The position numbers and the translations under genes are program-made. Under the pieces are notes generated by a model, which saw nothing but the letters and a program-made list of their open reading frames with translations, made no database searches and was not told the origin of the DNA. Shown here piece by piece: positions 1 through 13,677 of a stretch of 64,000 bases of DNA. Numbering within the stretch: position 1 is the stretch's first letter; each line of letters opens with the position of its first letter. Source of the DNA: Sapria himalayana (lineage: Eukaryota > Streptophyta > Magnoliopsida > Malpighiales > Rafflesiaceae). The stretch spans positions 112,014 to 176,013 of the forward strand of contig JAREIK010002266.1 of the NCBI GenBank assembly GCA_029783825.1. The letters run 5' to 3'.

Positions 1-291
1 GTGTCTTGACTCTATAATATGACATCTATATATTTGTCTATAAAAATTACATTTAAAAGTAATATTTTCTCATGCTTTTCCTTTACTCAATTTGCTTGTT
101 TCGTGACATACCTCCATAATGTAATATTATCATATTGATTATTTTATTAATTATTTGAATGCTAAGAATTACTACTCATTATATAATTCTGCATCAAACA
201 AAATAATACATTTAAATAAATCTAAATTATTTCAAAACTCAATCTAATTTTTTTGTTAATCCAATCAATTAGACTAATTCCATAAAATTCG

Positions 292-835
292 CATATTTAC
301 ATATTATATTCATTTAAATTCAAAATAAATTATAAAATAATCATACTTAGGATTCATAATTTATTTACCGCTCTCGGATTCATGATATGTAATAAAAACT
401 CTAATTCCAAATTCATTATAAAATCTCTTTCAGAATATATAATTTTCTCCAACTCACTCCCAGGAGTTGAATTGTGTAAATTTACATATTACATTTATTT
501 AGATTCAAAATAAATTATAAAACAATCATACTTAGGATTCATAATTCATTTACTACTCTCAAATTCATGATTCGTAATAAAAACTCTAATTCCAACTTCA
601 TAATATAATCTCTATCGAAATAGATGATTTTCTCTCACCCACTCCCGGAGGTTGAATTGTGCATATTTAAATATTACATTCATTTAAATTCAAATATAAT
701 TTATAAAACAATCATACTTGAGATTCATAATTTATTTACTGCTGTCAAATTTATGATTCGCAATAAAAATTCTAATTCCAACTTCATAATAAAATCTCTT
801 TCGGACTTACATTATTATTAAGCTCGTTAAATAAA
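292..835. repeat. 185-bp tandem repeat, about three copies
   Basis: Three head-to-tail monomers start near 292, 477 and 662. The shared ATTTACATATT-like start recurs at 295, 480 and 665, which gives a period of 185 bp. Each monomer has a CATACTTAGGATTCATAATT-like core and ends with an ACTCCC(A/G)GAGGTTGAATTGTG-like segment; the third copy stops early. Copies differ at scattered bases. The monomer length is in the range common for plant satellites, but three copies cannot show that it is a satellite rather than a local duplication next to a retroelement. Confidence 0.85.
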
Positions 836-2165
836 TGAGTTCAATTTGGAAACAAAAAATAAAATTAGCAATCAAACTATAAGCCTATTAGACACTGATA
901 AAAAAATACTTGTACAATCTTAGTATATTGGAGTATCTATGTAAGACACAATTAAGGCCCTAGTTTCTAACATGTCTCATTCTAGAAAATAATAAAAGAC
1001 AGATAATTATATCAAAAAACATTGAGAGAAATTAAATAATCTCACATAGATGTAAAATCTAAAACGGTATCGATTAAGAAATAATAGGAAAAGATATCCA
1101 AATATTGAGGTAGATTGCAGTTAAATTATGTTTCTCTAAAAATATTTCAGAACATACTTTTCGACAAAGAATGTCTGAATTATTTCAATTATATTTTTAT
1201 TCTTTATTTTAGCAAGCTCAATTTGGTGGGATGTGTTGGTGCAGGAAGTACAAATATAATTTTAAGATTCATATAATAATTATTGAATTAGACTGGCATA
1301 TATTCTAATATGTTATTACTTTTAAATTTTTTATATTTTTATCAAATTATTTTTAAATATTTTATTAAATTTCTAAAAAAAAAAAAACTTATGATATATC
1401 ACGAAAAAATATCTATGCATATTACGAGTAGTTATCAAAAAAAGTAATAAATTTCTTAAGCACTCTTTGCTCACATTTCTACAAGGCTCTCATATGTCTA
1501 AATATATCATATCAAACGAGTCCTTACTCAAATCAGATTATCATGTAGGATAGAAAACTCTAATAAATTTTCCTAGCTCGCATGTCTCACACTCTAAAAA
1601 TCAATTATTCTTAAAACTGGGACAATGTATTATCAACTTGGCCAATGATATATAATTACCTTGAGAATACACAAATAAATAATTAAACATATTCAAACAA
1701 CTAAGCACAAATCTTATCGTCGAATACAAAATATATAAGCCACCCAGCTCAAACCCAAATAAATTATTCCTTAAAGTATCTTGATAGTACAAATAAATAT
1801 CAATAGAAATAAAAAAAAATAAAATTGAGTTATTTGGATAGATAACTGACATTAAATAAAACAATATGAAAATTGAAAATAAGCAAGACAATAAAGTAAC
1901 GTAGACCTAAGTTAGATATTCTCATATTCAAATATTTTTGAAAACTCATTATGGCCTACAATAATATTTTTAGAATAAGAAAATTAATAGTAAAAATAAT
2001 AAAATTACATTTAATTTAAGTATTAGCTCGTGTTTCAACAATCTATAAGACATGAGTAAAAATATGAGTAAAACAATCAATTAAACTAGAAACAAAGAAA
2101 CAATCTATTATTTCTTTTAAGTTTAAAGTCAATTTTCTCTAGTAATTATAAGTGTTACGATAAAT
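836..2165 (-). mobile_element. Degraded Ty1/copia-type fragment (antisense)
   Basis: No intact frame survives. The segment aligns by eye, in the same order, with parts of the better preserved antisense copia relics at 8.1-10.6 and 15.1-18.1 kb. Shared landmarks are the AAAAAATACTTGTA motif near 905, the GAATGTCTGAATTATTTCAA motif near 1167 and the CATGTCTCACACTCTAAAAAT motif near 1581. By position in those relatives this should be the gag-to-integrase part. The family assignment is by comparison within the window only. Confidence 0.45.
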
Positions 2166-2169
2166 AAAC

Positions 2170-4700
2170 TAAGTATCCACATGTATGAATGGCCTACATT
2201 CTAGCACAAAGCAAGGCATGGGTCATTCAGCATGCCCAGCATGACACACACGATGAGTGGACTACACGTGCTTATTCATGTTGGACATTAAAAAATAGGC
2301 ACCTATCGGTCACAAAACATTTTTATAATAAAATATTAAAAAGGATATGTGAAGTGCACGTACCTAATTTTAAAAAAATAGTCATTGCCTTGAAATGGCA
2401 AGAGACTGATAATAATACATGTCATTATCCTTTTGATTGCAATTAAAAAAAAATAAAAAATAAAATAGTTAAAATGTAGCAGTTGAATTTTGGTCTATTG
2501 GTAATTAGCAAAAATCTATTAGTTATTTTAATTTTAATAAAATTTATAAATAAAAATTTAACATTTATAGTTTTTCATACTTAAATTGAAAATTTTCTCT
2601 TTTCTAACAAATTTTCAGCTCCTGATAATTCTCTAAATTGTGTTTAACGAGCAATATTACTATTTGTATTTTTTTTAATATTTATTTTAATATAGTATAA
2701 AATATAATCTAGTAATTATAAATTAATATTGACGAACAAACATTGTTATTGTGGAGCAGACTTGTGTTTCCTAAGCTTCAAGTTCATGTTTCAATTTTCC
2801 CAATGTACACATGTTATATTTTTGTTTATTTTCTCTTTAGTACATACTTTTAGAATTAATTACAAAATCTATCTTCCTAAAAATCTCTCAAATTTTAAAA
2901 ATAAAAAAAAATTGATAAATATAAGAAAAATGAGGTACATATTGATTCAGATATTAAAAATCTGATGAAAAGATATGAGACTGTGATATCTCCCAGTCAT
3001 AGATCAACCTTGGCTCCAACATCCAAAAAACCTAATAATAATTAAATATTTATAGTATGCACTCACTTAAAGATTATTTAAAAAAAAAATTCTAGAAAGA
3101 TCAAAAAAATTCAGCATAAATGAAATTTAACACTTAAGAAGATATACCAAATAATACATCAAAAAATATGCTATATTAAATCATGAGCAAATTCAACTAA
3201 GCAGAAAGATCTAAGAATATAAATCTATTTCATGTTCAATGACTTCATTTACTGACCATCATAAATTTATAAGAAAAAACATTGCTAGATCCATTGCTAG
3301 CATGAATTTTCTATTTCGAATTTTGGAAGATCTTATGCTACTTCTTTTAATACAAATATATTTCCAGCCAACCTCTTATTGGATCCCTAAGATGGCCAAT
3401 AGAAATAACATAATAAAAAATTATTAAAAAAAATAATTAATTATTAACTAAATTAAAACACAAAATAGAGTGATCTCGATATTTTCTAATATTTGGACTA
3501 GTCATAATCACAAAGTATTTGCATGTGTCACACATACTTTATTGATTCTAACTAGAAATTGAATAAAAAATCCTAAGATTTTATGAAATCTTTTATATTT
3601 ATTATTGTCCTATCATAAATAAGTATCTATAAAGAATTTTTAAAGAATATGAGATAAAATTAAATATAAAATATTTAATATAATATTTAATAATATCTCA
3701 AATAACAATGTGCCAATAAATATTTTTATAATAAACATTAGAAATGGTTTCTTAATAATTATTTTTCATGCTTGTTGTACGCATAACATAATAAACCTAT
3801 TAGTATATAACATACTAACATACTTTTATATACTATATAAGTTATTAGGGATACAAAAAAAAAAATTTCAATCAAATATAAAATATCATTAAAAGTTTAT
3901 ATATCTAATTTTAGATTCATATGTTGGCTATCAACATATTATATCTAACTACGTAAATAATAAAATTGGTGAAATATTAATTAATGAATTCGACTATTAT
4001 ATACTTTCATGACATGCATTTTAATTTTTTAAATTTATGATTCAATGAACATGTGTTCATCTGTATATACTCGCATGACCAACATTGCACTTAAGTTTAT
4101 ATGTAACATGAATAGTTTCTTTAATAATATAGAAAATATATATATTTTGGTATCGTGACTATTATGATAAAAATAAAGAATTTAAAATATTAGTCCTTTA
4201 TTTTATGTATTTATTACTTAGCTACTTGTATAGATCTTAGGATTAAGATAAAAAATAATATTTAATACATATTCATTCGCACGAACTAATCATAAGAACT
4301 AAATGATACAATTTATAAATAATTAGATAATATTTAAATAGTATAAAATTAAGTTTGATAATTTAAACAAATCTCCAAGTATGAAGATGAATATCATATT
4401 CGAAGAAAATTATTTTTTCATTCAGTTAACTATGGACAAATAATAAAAAGGTTTGTAGAATATAAGCGAATTACCATGATACTTCATTTTATCTCTAAAT
4501 GACATGAAAAATATTGACATATTGAGTTGATAAAAATTATACAAATATATTTTTCTCATATAATTTAAAATAATATATGATTTAATAACCCCTATAGTAT
4601 TTAGCATTGTTTCAAAATCTAATATTTCTGTGTCTATCAAATTAATTTCAGATATAAGTAACATAATACATCCAAATACTATTAAATCTACGTAAAGGAT
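2170..4700 (+). mobile_element. Ancient hAT-family transposon copy, transposase decayed
   Basis: Segments match, in the same order, the 3.6-kb hAT element at 54980-58586. The leader-like stretch is near 3000-3060. The BED-domain neighbourhood near 3130-3200 has ACCAAATAATACATCAAAAAATATG, and 3430-3660 matches 56480-56660. A short frame at 3710-3892 has NIRN...HACCTHNIINLLVYN, corresponding to the hAT NIRD...HIRCICYVINLIVQ motif. The C-terminal region near 4381-4660 also matches. GC-richer sequence at 2188-2290 may be the 5' terminal block. Frameshifts and stops are everywhere. No terminal inverted repeats or target duplication were recognised, so both ends are approximate. Confidence 0.55.
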
Positions 4701-5290
4701 TAAAAAAATATATAAATGAATCTTTAGAATAAAGTGAAATAGGTATAAGTCAATAATGACATAGATAATAATTTTGATATTGACTCTTAGAGTTGTACTG
4801 ATCCAAATTAAATTGAGTGAGATGAGTGACTAATATTATATTTAATTTATGTTACTAATAATGATTCTTCATTGCATGCATTATCTTTATATTTTTTATT
4901 GTGAATTTTGTACACAAATATATATATATATATATTTATTTATTTATTTATAATTTCAATTAAAATTAAAATATTTTTTACCGTGCATGTAACTTGTATT
5001 GTGTATATTAAATTTTTAAAAATGTATACTAATAATATGTAATATCATATATGATATATACATTATTACATATTAACCAATGATGAGAAAACTAAATCGT
5101 ACTGACCAGTCAGATAGGTCCTACCATCAACCAGTTACTAGAATAATATGATTGTGTCAATTAGATCAATATCTCATCAAATCAGAATTAAATTGATAGG
5201 ACCGGTGATCAGACAAGTGAACTAGCAAAACAAAATAATTTTTAAAGAACTAATTCAAATTACATGTCATTTAAAAAGTTTTTTTGTGAT
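4701..5290. other. AT-rich interval, no gene seen
   Basis: Contains a short (TA)n run near 4918-4936 and AT-rich low-complexity DNA. A modestly GC-richer patch at 5100-5240 is not recognised. No open frame of note on either strand. Confidence 0.6.
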
Positions 5291-5294
5291 GTCC

Positions 5295-5368
5295 AAATAG
5301 GATTTGATACCCATGACCCAAGGCGCATAAAACAAGTAGTCTATCATTAGGCTACCTAGCACTTTCAT
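5295..5368 (-). mobile_element. tRNA-derived SINE head
   Basis: Read on the minus strand, this carries a tRNA-like internal polymerase III promoter. An A-box-like GTAGCCTAATGATAGA lies in the complement of 5341-5356. A B-box-like GGTCATGGGTATCAAATCC lies in the complement of 5300-5318. The spacing resembles a tRNA. The phrase GGTCATGGGTTCRAATCC is typical of plant SINEs. An A-rich stretch lies beyond the B box at lower coordinates. A real tRNA is unlikely because the acceptor ends do not pair. The full SINE length and tail were not determined. Confidence 0.45.
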
Positions 5369-5560
5369 GTTGTTTGCATATTAATTATTAATATTTAAAC
5401 TACATTCTCATTTATATAATATTTAAATAAAGCAATTAATATTAATTATTTTTTAATCTTATTTTATTAATTACCAAAATACACAAACTATCATTATTAT
5501 GTTTTAAACAAATCTTTTTATTTCATTATGTAATAATTAATATAAAAAAAATATAATATA

Positions 5561-5563
<3 letters not shown>

Positions 5564-5597
<34 letters not shown>
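5564..5597. repeat. (AT)n microsatellite
   Basis: Uninterrupted alternating AT of more than 30 bp in a very AT-rich interval that extends to about 5880. Confidence 0.9.
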
Positions 5598-5600
<3 letters not shown>

Positions 5601-5889
5601 CATTTATTTGATATTATTAAATATATTAAATTAAATAACTTTTACATAAATTAGATTTACAAAAAAAGTTAATATATATTTTAGTTATTTTATAATTTTT
5701 ATAATTTTTTCCAACTATTTTCATTAATTTTTAATAATTTTCATATCTTTATTAATATTTTATTGATATTTCTCATATATTCATAAAATTCAAATACTAT
5801 ATATTTGTATTTATTAATATTTTCATCTATATATGTGTAATATTTTTAAATTATTTTAAATTTTAATTATATATAAAATATCTTTATGA

Positions 5890-6575
5890 TGACACCAGTT
5901 CCATAACAATTTGATAGTGGGCTGATTATCAGCCCAAACTGTGAACCGTGAACTTGTAACTTTTTCGATTTAGTCATCGGTTCAATTTTGTCGATATTGT
6001 TATTAACGTTACACATCTATAATTACATACAACAACAGCATACACATTACACATACAAGCTTTAGCTGCAGCCTAGCCAAGTGCCTATTGCCTACTGCTA
6101 CTAGATAGTCGGCACTAGTTGAAGCTATTGGTACCAATTGGCCACTGCCTACTTCTAGTCCAATAGAATATAGCCTAGGCCTACTAGATATCCAGACTGG
6201 GCAGCAGCCAGTCTAATCCAGAGTCCAGTGTAATGCCTGGCATGGGCAAGGTGCCCAGCCTGAGCATGATGCTTGGTTTGGGAAGAGTGACTGGTGTAGG
6301 CAGAGTGCCTGGCCTAGGCCACTGCCCAGTGTTAGAAGCTAGCCTAGCTGAGGGAAGGCCACTGGCACCGAGTGGCAAAGTCAGGCTAGCCTAAGTTAGC
6401 CACTATCGTGCCAAAAGTTAAGCGTGTCTAACCCAACCCAACATGCTCAATTTCCAACTGTAGGTCAAAGAGGTCGTGCCAGTTCATGATGGGCCATGTC
6501 AAGCTTGACTTCCATTTAGCCATGCTAGCACAACACAACTCAAGTCGATTTGTCAGGTCGTGTCAGATAAAATGA
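5890..6575. mobile_element. GC-richer block, probable DNA-transposon terminal debris
   Basis: The block stands out from its AT-rich surroundings. 6060-6360 holds imperfect repeats built from GCCTATTGCCTACTGC, CCTAGGC and GGCATGGGCAAGGTGCC. The phrase GCCTATTGCCTACT also occurs in the 31-bp minisatellite at 43526-43620. 6420-6560 contains AACCCAACCC, GGTCGTGCC, GGGCCATGTC and GGTCGTGTCAG, like the GC-rich ends of the hAT elements elsewhere in the window. The antisense open frame across it (6184-6378) looks like a chance frame in GC-rich repeats. Confidence 0.4.
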
Positions 6576-8099
6576 CAAGTAAAATTAAGATTTCTTCAAT
6601 TCAAAATCTTAAAATAAAAAATTAATCAAATTACATAAATTAGACTTAAAAAAATAGTAAACCCCAATTTGGGGTTTTTCCCAAACATTAAATTGGAAAA
6701 GAAATACATTTAAACCCTAATTTTTGAGACAATTTCTAAACACATCACTGCTATCTTCACACACTACGCACATTGCAACAATTGCAACAACTACCACACA
6801 ACTATTGAGTGATCACTACACTACAACCATGCTGCCAACATGTAATCGATCTCAAGCTGAGTTATTACTAACAATTAAGATAGTACATACACATTAAGAT
6901 TATTGAGTAGTTGCAACATAAAAAAGCACTAATCATATTTTATTATTTCCACAACTTTAATATCCTTTTGTCGGATCAGCATAGTCTGTGTCATAAAAAG
7001 AAGCATAATTTAAACAGAAAATATTAAATGTACCAGTCCCAACAGAGTGAGTGCATTATCCCCCAAGCAAGACTGCAAAAATTTTATGCTGTCGACAAGC
7101 CAGATCTGTACACTAAAGAACAAAAAACACAATTACAGGAATTTTAGTTCGTGAAATATTCATTTATTTAATATGTATAGATTTACATGGAGGTTATATT
7201 GAGTGGAGAAGGCTTTTACATTATGTATTGGGTAGCTTCGTTGATGTGTAGAGACAATATGTTGCACCTACTGTAAGATAATCTTTTTAATATTGTAATA
7301 TGATCAACTAGCACAAGTATTATGCTGCATCAGATATGCAAATTAAAGTGACCTTTAGTGAAAATTATTATTAATATTGTATCATTTTTTATCCTACGGT
7401 TTTGATTTATTGGAAAAATATATTCTTAGAATAATATAATACTAAAAACATAAATGTAATATACACTAATAAATTCATATTTTAAATATCGTTATATAAT
7501 ATATCAAAATGATTGAGAAACTTACATCTCGAATATTATCATCAAAAATATTAAAAAATTTATTTAAAAAAAAATTTGAATACTCTTAATCAAGACAAAA
7601 AGGTTCATACAAGTTTACAAAACAAAACTTAAAAAATATATATATATTAGTTGTGGCATCTTGAGGACGTCATGAACACATCAACTTTTTATTCTACCAT
7701 TTGAAAATATATTATTGTAATATTCTCATCAATAATGTTCTCACCTAGTAAGAAATCATTTTTAACTATTTGTTTCGTTTGCTTATGAAATAATTTTTAT
7801 TCTACCATTTGAAAATATATATATTACAACATCTGACTATAATGATAAAAATTAGTGGGTACATATATGATTTCCTAGAGCATATGATGTATCTAAAGCA
7901 ACTCACAAGTAACTGTTTACATCTTTCTGTACTTTGACTATATACTAGATTTTTAAATAATTATTTATCTTTTAATTTTCTATTAGAAAAATTTAAATAA
8001 TGAAAAATACAAAATCATTTTTTAGACTTCCACTTGGTATATGCTGGTGCTCAACTTGAAAATTATTATCCAACCAACAAAAAGTGTTGACTCCAAAAA
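6576..8099. other. Intergenic, no gene seen
   Basis: AT-rich. A short inverted repeat AAACCCCAATTTGGGGTTT sits at 6659-6677. A phrase CTACCATTTGAAAATATAT is repeated near 7695 and 7803. No open frame, RNA gene or recognisable domain found. Confidence 0.6.
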
Positions 8100-10620
8100 G
8101 TGATCCAAAGTCTTTGGAGACTTCTTAACAAACCACATTATGCAAAGAAATACACTGAGATAAATCTATCAAGGATAATCAAAGAAATAACTAACTATAT
8201 TAGTTGTATATACTAATTAATATATCTAATATGTCATCATCAAATAGTTAAATTTTCATATAATATTTTTACAAGTAATAGGGTCAAATAAAGATATCAC
8301 ATCAAAAATAAAATCAATAAAAAGATCAATATGAATATTCACTAAAATACAACTCAAAAAATTAATATCTACAAAAATATCAAATAAATATCTTCTTTGT
8401 AAGAAAAAAAAATACTACTAGTATAATAAGTCATCTCTAGGAAAATAAAATATTTAAGTATTTCAAGATCATTTGTCTGAAGCTCTGCTAGAAGATATGC
8501 ATATCCTCGAGTTTGATGATCTCAAACTCGGCATATCTCATAATCAAAAAATCATCCACATAGATCATCATCAAAATCATCATTCTAACGTGATTTATCA
8601 TGAAGAATATAGAAGGGGTAATAACATACTCGTGTAACTCAAATAAAGTGATTACCTATGAAAACTTCTCAGATTAAACTCATAGTGACTACTTCAAGCA
8701 TGCAATATTTTTCATAATCTATAAATTATATCTAATAGTAATGTTTGAAACCCAAGTGACTACTTCATATATACATCATCCTAAAGTTAACATTAAAAAA
8801 ATATATTTTTAATGTTTAACTCATATATCCTACAACTCTAAGATAGTGCAAAAAAAATAAAAATATATATGAGATCATCTTGCCTACTAGAGAGTAAGTG
8901 TCATGTCGTCTAGATCAAATATCTAGACAAATTTCATAACTACAAGTCTCATATAAAGGCAATCTAATTTTCTATCTAGAGACATCTTCATAATGAACAC
9001 TTACAACTAACAACAAAATTTCTCGAAGGTCATGATACTAAATTCACAATCTCATTAGAGTAGAGAGAATACATCTCTTCCATCATGATCTCGCATCAAG
9101 TCAAATGGGATAATATCCCAGAATGAGATTTAAGTATTTTTGTACATTCACGAGAAATAATAAAAAAAATTTAAAGAATAAACAATACAAGGGTATGATA
9201 AATTATCTGAAATCAAGTATAAAGTATAACTCATTTGTTCCTTTTGGAAAGAGATTGAAAGGCCAAGATTAGAGAAACTAGTTATAGGATCATCTACACC
9301 TCACTAGGTTCATTTCTTCTCTAAGTAGGTTGGGATATCTTGTTCTCCTGATATACACTCTAAGTTCTAGGTGGTCAAGTTTCCTAATCTCCGGCTCAAA
9401 ATGAGTATGTACTCATCAAGACTCATAGGCATTTGTGTCAAATATGCTTAAAAAAAATTCTATGCCTAGGAAATCTAAGTCTCTAATGAATCAACATGAT
9501 TTAAAATTATTGATAAATATACTAACTTCATGATAATACCATCATAATAAGTACCAACATTTTCAAATATAACAGATAGGTGCCTCTCTCAATAAATTAG
9601 CAGTTTAAGCAATGTTATAGATGAAGAAGTAAGAGTAATGGATCCAATGCAATATTTGGATCCAGTGTAATATCGTACCATGTTAAATGAGATAATACCT
9701 CAGAATAAAACTTGTGTATTTTCATACCATTAAAAAAATATTAAAAGAAATCAAAAGAATTAACAAGACAAAAATATAATAAATTAAATAAAATCGAGTT
9801 TATAATACAATTTCTTTGTCCCTTTCAAAAAGAGATTGGAAGGTCAATAATAGAGATACTAATTATGAGATTATCTATGCCTCATTAGGTGCATCTCTTA
9901 TTTGAGCATGTTGGGATATCTTGTTTTCCTTGTATTACACTTTAAATTCTAAGAGGTCAAGTCTCCTAGTTACCAACTCAATAAGATTATGTATTCACGA
10001 AGACTCAAATTATTATGTCAAATATGCTTGAAAAAGATGTTTATATCTAGAAAATTTCACTCTCTCAATAATTAATATAAATTAATTTTATTGATTGATA
10101 TAATAATGTTATGATAATATCATCATAATAAATACCAATATACTCAAATATAACCAACAGGAAACTCTCTCTATAAATTAGTGGTCTAGGCAGGATTTTA
10201 GATAAGGAAGTAAGAGTAATGAATCCAATACAATATTTAAATTCACATGCTTCTTAGACTTGTTGAACAATGAGTTTTACTCAAATAAAAAAAGTTTTCA
10301 CTCGCTAAAATGATACATATCTCTGCTAAAAAATACTTATATCCTCTTTGAATACTCGATAATACATGGAAAATATATCTCAAAATCCTAGATATTAAAT
10401 TTTATCATCCTTAAGATTAATCAAGAACAAATTAGGAGAATCAAAAAATACTTGAAAAAAGACTAAATAATATTTCTTAGGATTATAAGAATGAACAAGG
10501 TATCAGACTGATGAGATAAACTAATAAATAAAATTATATCTATCCAAAAATATTTTAGAATATCTTATTTAAGTATGAGTGTCCGAACTATCTAAATCAG
10601 ATGTCATAGCTTTGTATACG
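8100..10620 (-). mobile_element. Ty1/copia retrotransposon relic (antisense): RT and integrase-linker region
   Basis: The complement of 8550-8570 reads MMIYVDD, the copia reverse transcriptase catalytic motif, continuing FLIM. The complement of about 8640-8750 gives a decayed form of the copia phrase RLKKALYGLKQSPRAWF. Moving right, 9085-10240 corresponds to the linker between integrase and RT, present twice as a tandem duplication. 10310-10620 matches integrase-side sequence of the relic at 15.1-18.1 kb. Stops and frameshifts occur throughout and no LTR was recognised. The orientation is fixed by the RT motif. Inert by appearance. Confidence 0.65.
9085..10240. repeat. Tandem duplication of about 580 bp inside the copia relic
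   Basis: Copy one is about 9085-9660 and copy two about 9665-10240. Anchor phrases recur about 581 bp apart: CAAATATAAC at 9564 and 10145, GTTGGGATATCTTGTT near 9330 and 9910, and AAGTAAGAGTAATG near 9630 and 10210. The copies have diverged at many positions, so the duplication is old. Confidence 0.8.
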
Positions 10621-10779
10621 AGCTGGACTGTTGCATATTACGATTTTAGTTTAGTTCTTGCAATTATAAAAAAAAAGATTTATTACATATTTTTATATTT
10701 TTTTATGTATGTAACCTTATCTCCAAGAAGGAAAAGACAAATAATAAACTGCAATAGTTATATATAAATGTTTATGCGT

Positions 10780-10787
10780 GTGTCAAG

Positions 10788-10826
<39 letters not shown>

Positions 10827-10905
10827 TACATACATACAAATGATGTTTATTTATAATATCTATATATAAAGATCATATATATGTATATATATATGTATAC
10901 ATAAA
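10780..10905. repeat. Compound TA / CA / TACA microsatellite
   Basis: A (TA)n run from about 10790 leads into (CA)n near 10808-10825, then CATACATACATA, then further TATA-rich sequence. No coding content. Confidence 0.85.
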
Positions 10906-11851
10906 TGTATATAAATATGTTTATATATAAATGTCATACATGTGTATACATTAACATTAAAACATTTATATTCAAATGTTAAATATTTTTATATAAAAAC
11001 ATTTAAATATGCACAAACAATTATATAATAATGTTTTTATACAAAATAATTATATACAAACATTTATTCATAAACATTATATATGGGTGTTATATATATA
11101 ATATTTCTTACTTTATAATTATCGCATATATAACAATTATATATAATCAAATCATCTCACCAAGAAACATCTATCAGTAATAATTTTTATTATTTCATAA
11201 TCATCCAATATTAATGTGGCATAACATCATACAACCACCTACTCCATCTCTCATCATCAAAGGAGAAAACCAAATCCATATATAAATCAAAAGGAAATTA
11301 AAAAAACTTTACATGTTGGATGCTCCTATCACCAAACAAAAAATCATACCCAATCTACAAAACTTAACCTAACAAGATGTTTGAGAGAGGCTAATGTATC
11401 GATAATCTTACTCGTAAAAATCAAAGAAGCATAATCTAGTAAATCTCATACCCAAGACTTATCTCCATTGAACAAATATAATTATCAATAAAAATAATAA
11501 AAAATTTTAAATCTAAATCAACAACTCTTTTATATCCTCAAATATATAAGTTAATATGATTGAATGCGTCATTATATTGCCTAATATTAGATGATGATGT
11601 TGAGAATATATCACTAAAAGAAAAATAATACTTAAGTATCTAGTAGGCTTCCTAATTATAGAGAAGAATACAAACAAATTATACTCCCCGAAACTAAAGA
11701 AAATTTTGCTTAAATTTTTCTAACCTGAAAAAAAACATTTAGAGAAGAAATAATATTAAAATTGAATAGTTTAGAAAATAATTGTTCGAAAATAATAAAC
11801 CAAAGATAAAAATAAACTATTCAAAAGTCAATAGTCTCACAAGTTGTAGCC
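10906..11851. other. AT-rich interval with weak copia-like antisense sequence
   Basis: 10906-11140 is TA-rich low complexity. 11150-11760 resembles continuing antisense retroelement sequence in base composition and phrasing, but I could not place a domain in it. No gene seen. Confidence 0.4.
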
Positions 11852-12292
11852 TAGAGGTGTCAAACGAGCAGGGTCGAGTCGACCCATCTCATTTTTTGCT
11901 GGCCCAATTTGGCCACCGTGCGGTGCCCCGCACAACCCGGTACAGTAACCACGCCGTGCCTGGCACGGCGCGGCTTGAGATCCATCGGCCCATCAAGGCC
12001 CGTAGTCTTGGCCCATACCCAATTAATGTCACGTCATGCTAGGACTTGTCGGGTTGTACCCGATTTTTCCAACAAAATAAAAAAAAATACAACTAGGTCC
12101 TTGTACCAATTTACCATGCCTTCAGGCCAGACACATTGGCCATGTATGGCCCGACACAACACGAACTGTACAAAGGGTCGGCCTAACCTGGCCCACGACA
12201 CATTTCCAAATCGTGTCATGCCGAGCCAGGCACTGCTGAACTAGGTCGGGCTTCGAGCTGAGCTCGTGCCACTCGACCCATTTAACACCTCT
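11852..12292. mobile_element. Non-autonomous hAT element (MITE), 441 bp
   Basis: The left end reads TAGAGGTGTCAAACGAGC and the right end reads CATTTAACACCTCTA, an inverted pair. Flanking octamers are TTGTAGCC (11844-11851) and TTGTTGGC (12293-12300), matching at 6 of 8, as expected for an aged 8-bp hAT target duplication. The body is GC-rich (GGCACGGCGCGG, GTCGGGTTGTACCCG) against an AT-rich background and codes for nothing recognisable. The overlapping open frames in it are chance products of GC-rich sequence. The ends match the 3.6-kb hAT element at 54980-58586, the likely source family. Confidence 0.8.
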
Positions 12293-13385
12293 ATTGTTGG
12301 CTTATACAATTGTCAACAGACTAGGGCATCTCACATTTTAGATGGTCTTGGCAATAATAAAATAAAAAAAAAGTAATCTTAACAAACTACAATACACATG
12401 TAAAGTTATATAAAAATTCAAAATATCAAGTTTTGAGATAAGAAAGATAAATTGATACCTATTAAGACCTTCGTGAAGATATCTTCTGATTAATTTATTA
12501 TATAAATAAAAATTATGACAATTATCTTACCCTAAATATTTTTAATAAGAAAGGAGTAGCTCGCTTATACGCATTTAATCTACTTGTAAAATGCTGAATT
12601 ATATATTATATATCTCATTGTTTGACAATAATAATAAATGATTATTGGAGAAGAAAATAGATATTCAACCTCCTCAAACCTATGTCATATCCAAAATATC
12701 TCATCTAATCATAGTCATCATCCTAAATTTTGTCTCACCCCTAGGTATCAATATAAGTATTCATATTTTACTTTTTTATGAGAGAAAATTACCCGCAACA
12801 TAAGTGTAAAAACTCATAATGAATTTCCTTTCGATGCAAAATAATATCAAGTTCTAATATTAATAATCGACAAACAAATATCCATAATTAATGAAAAAAA
12901 TATCAAATCTTGAAGATCATTTTCATACCTGAGTTTGTGAATAGCCACATTTTAATAAATACAAAGTAAAATCTAGAAAACAACTATTTATATAGATTAT
13001 ATAAGTTATATCTTTAATGATGATAATAAGATAATTAATTTTTCCTTTTGTAATTTTAAAAATATCAAAATCAATTTGAAAAATTATATAAAATACAAAT
13101 TTAATACTTAAATCAATTAGAATATCTACTGATAACTTTGGGAGATTAAAATTTTCTTTTATCTTTCTTGCATATTTTAAATAAAAAGAAATAATAAAAT
13201 TCTATTGTTAAGAATATTTAACACACACACACATATATATATTACCATATTTTATTTTTAAAAATTTTTATTATAAATTTTCACTTTATCTAGATTATTT
13301 TTGTATATAAATAAAACTATCACATCTAAAAGATTAAAATTAGCTTATGGTGACTAAGAAATCACGTAAAAAAAAATTTAACAAA
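12293..13385. other. Intergenic, no gene seen
   Basis: AT-rich. The start (GACTAGGGCATCTCACATTTTAGATG near 12321) resembles sequence near 18760 (GATTAGGATATCTCACAAATTAGATG), suggesting a shared retroelement terminus or leader. A short (AC)n tract lies near 13222. Nothing coding. Confidence 0.5.
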
Positions 13386-13394
13386 ATGATGTTT

Positions 13395-13644
13395 GCTAAG
13401 TATATATTCTATATATAAATATATATATAGACACACACACACACACACACATTTATGTATATATGTATATACTTTATATGCATAGATATATGTACGCAAA
13501 ACTTATATATATATTTATATATATTTATATTTATATATATATATTAGTATATACATATGAATGTAAGTGTGTGTCTGAATGTGTATGTATATTTATTCAT
13601 TTATATAACATGCTTTTATACATATATAAATATGTAGAAAAGTA

Positions 13645-13677
<33 letters not shown>

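Noticed and set aside
5295..5368. Functional tRNA gene on the minus strand
   Set aside because: A- and B-box-like segments are present, but acceptor and anticodon stems do not pair convincingly; a SINE head fits better.
5091..5974. Possible transposon with ACTAAATCG / CGATTTAGT inverted ends
   Set aside because: A 9-bp inverted match over about 880 AT-rich bases can be chance; no target duplication found.
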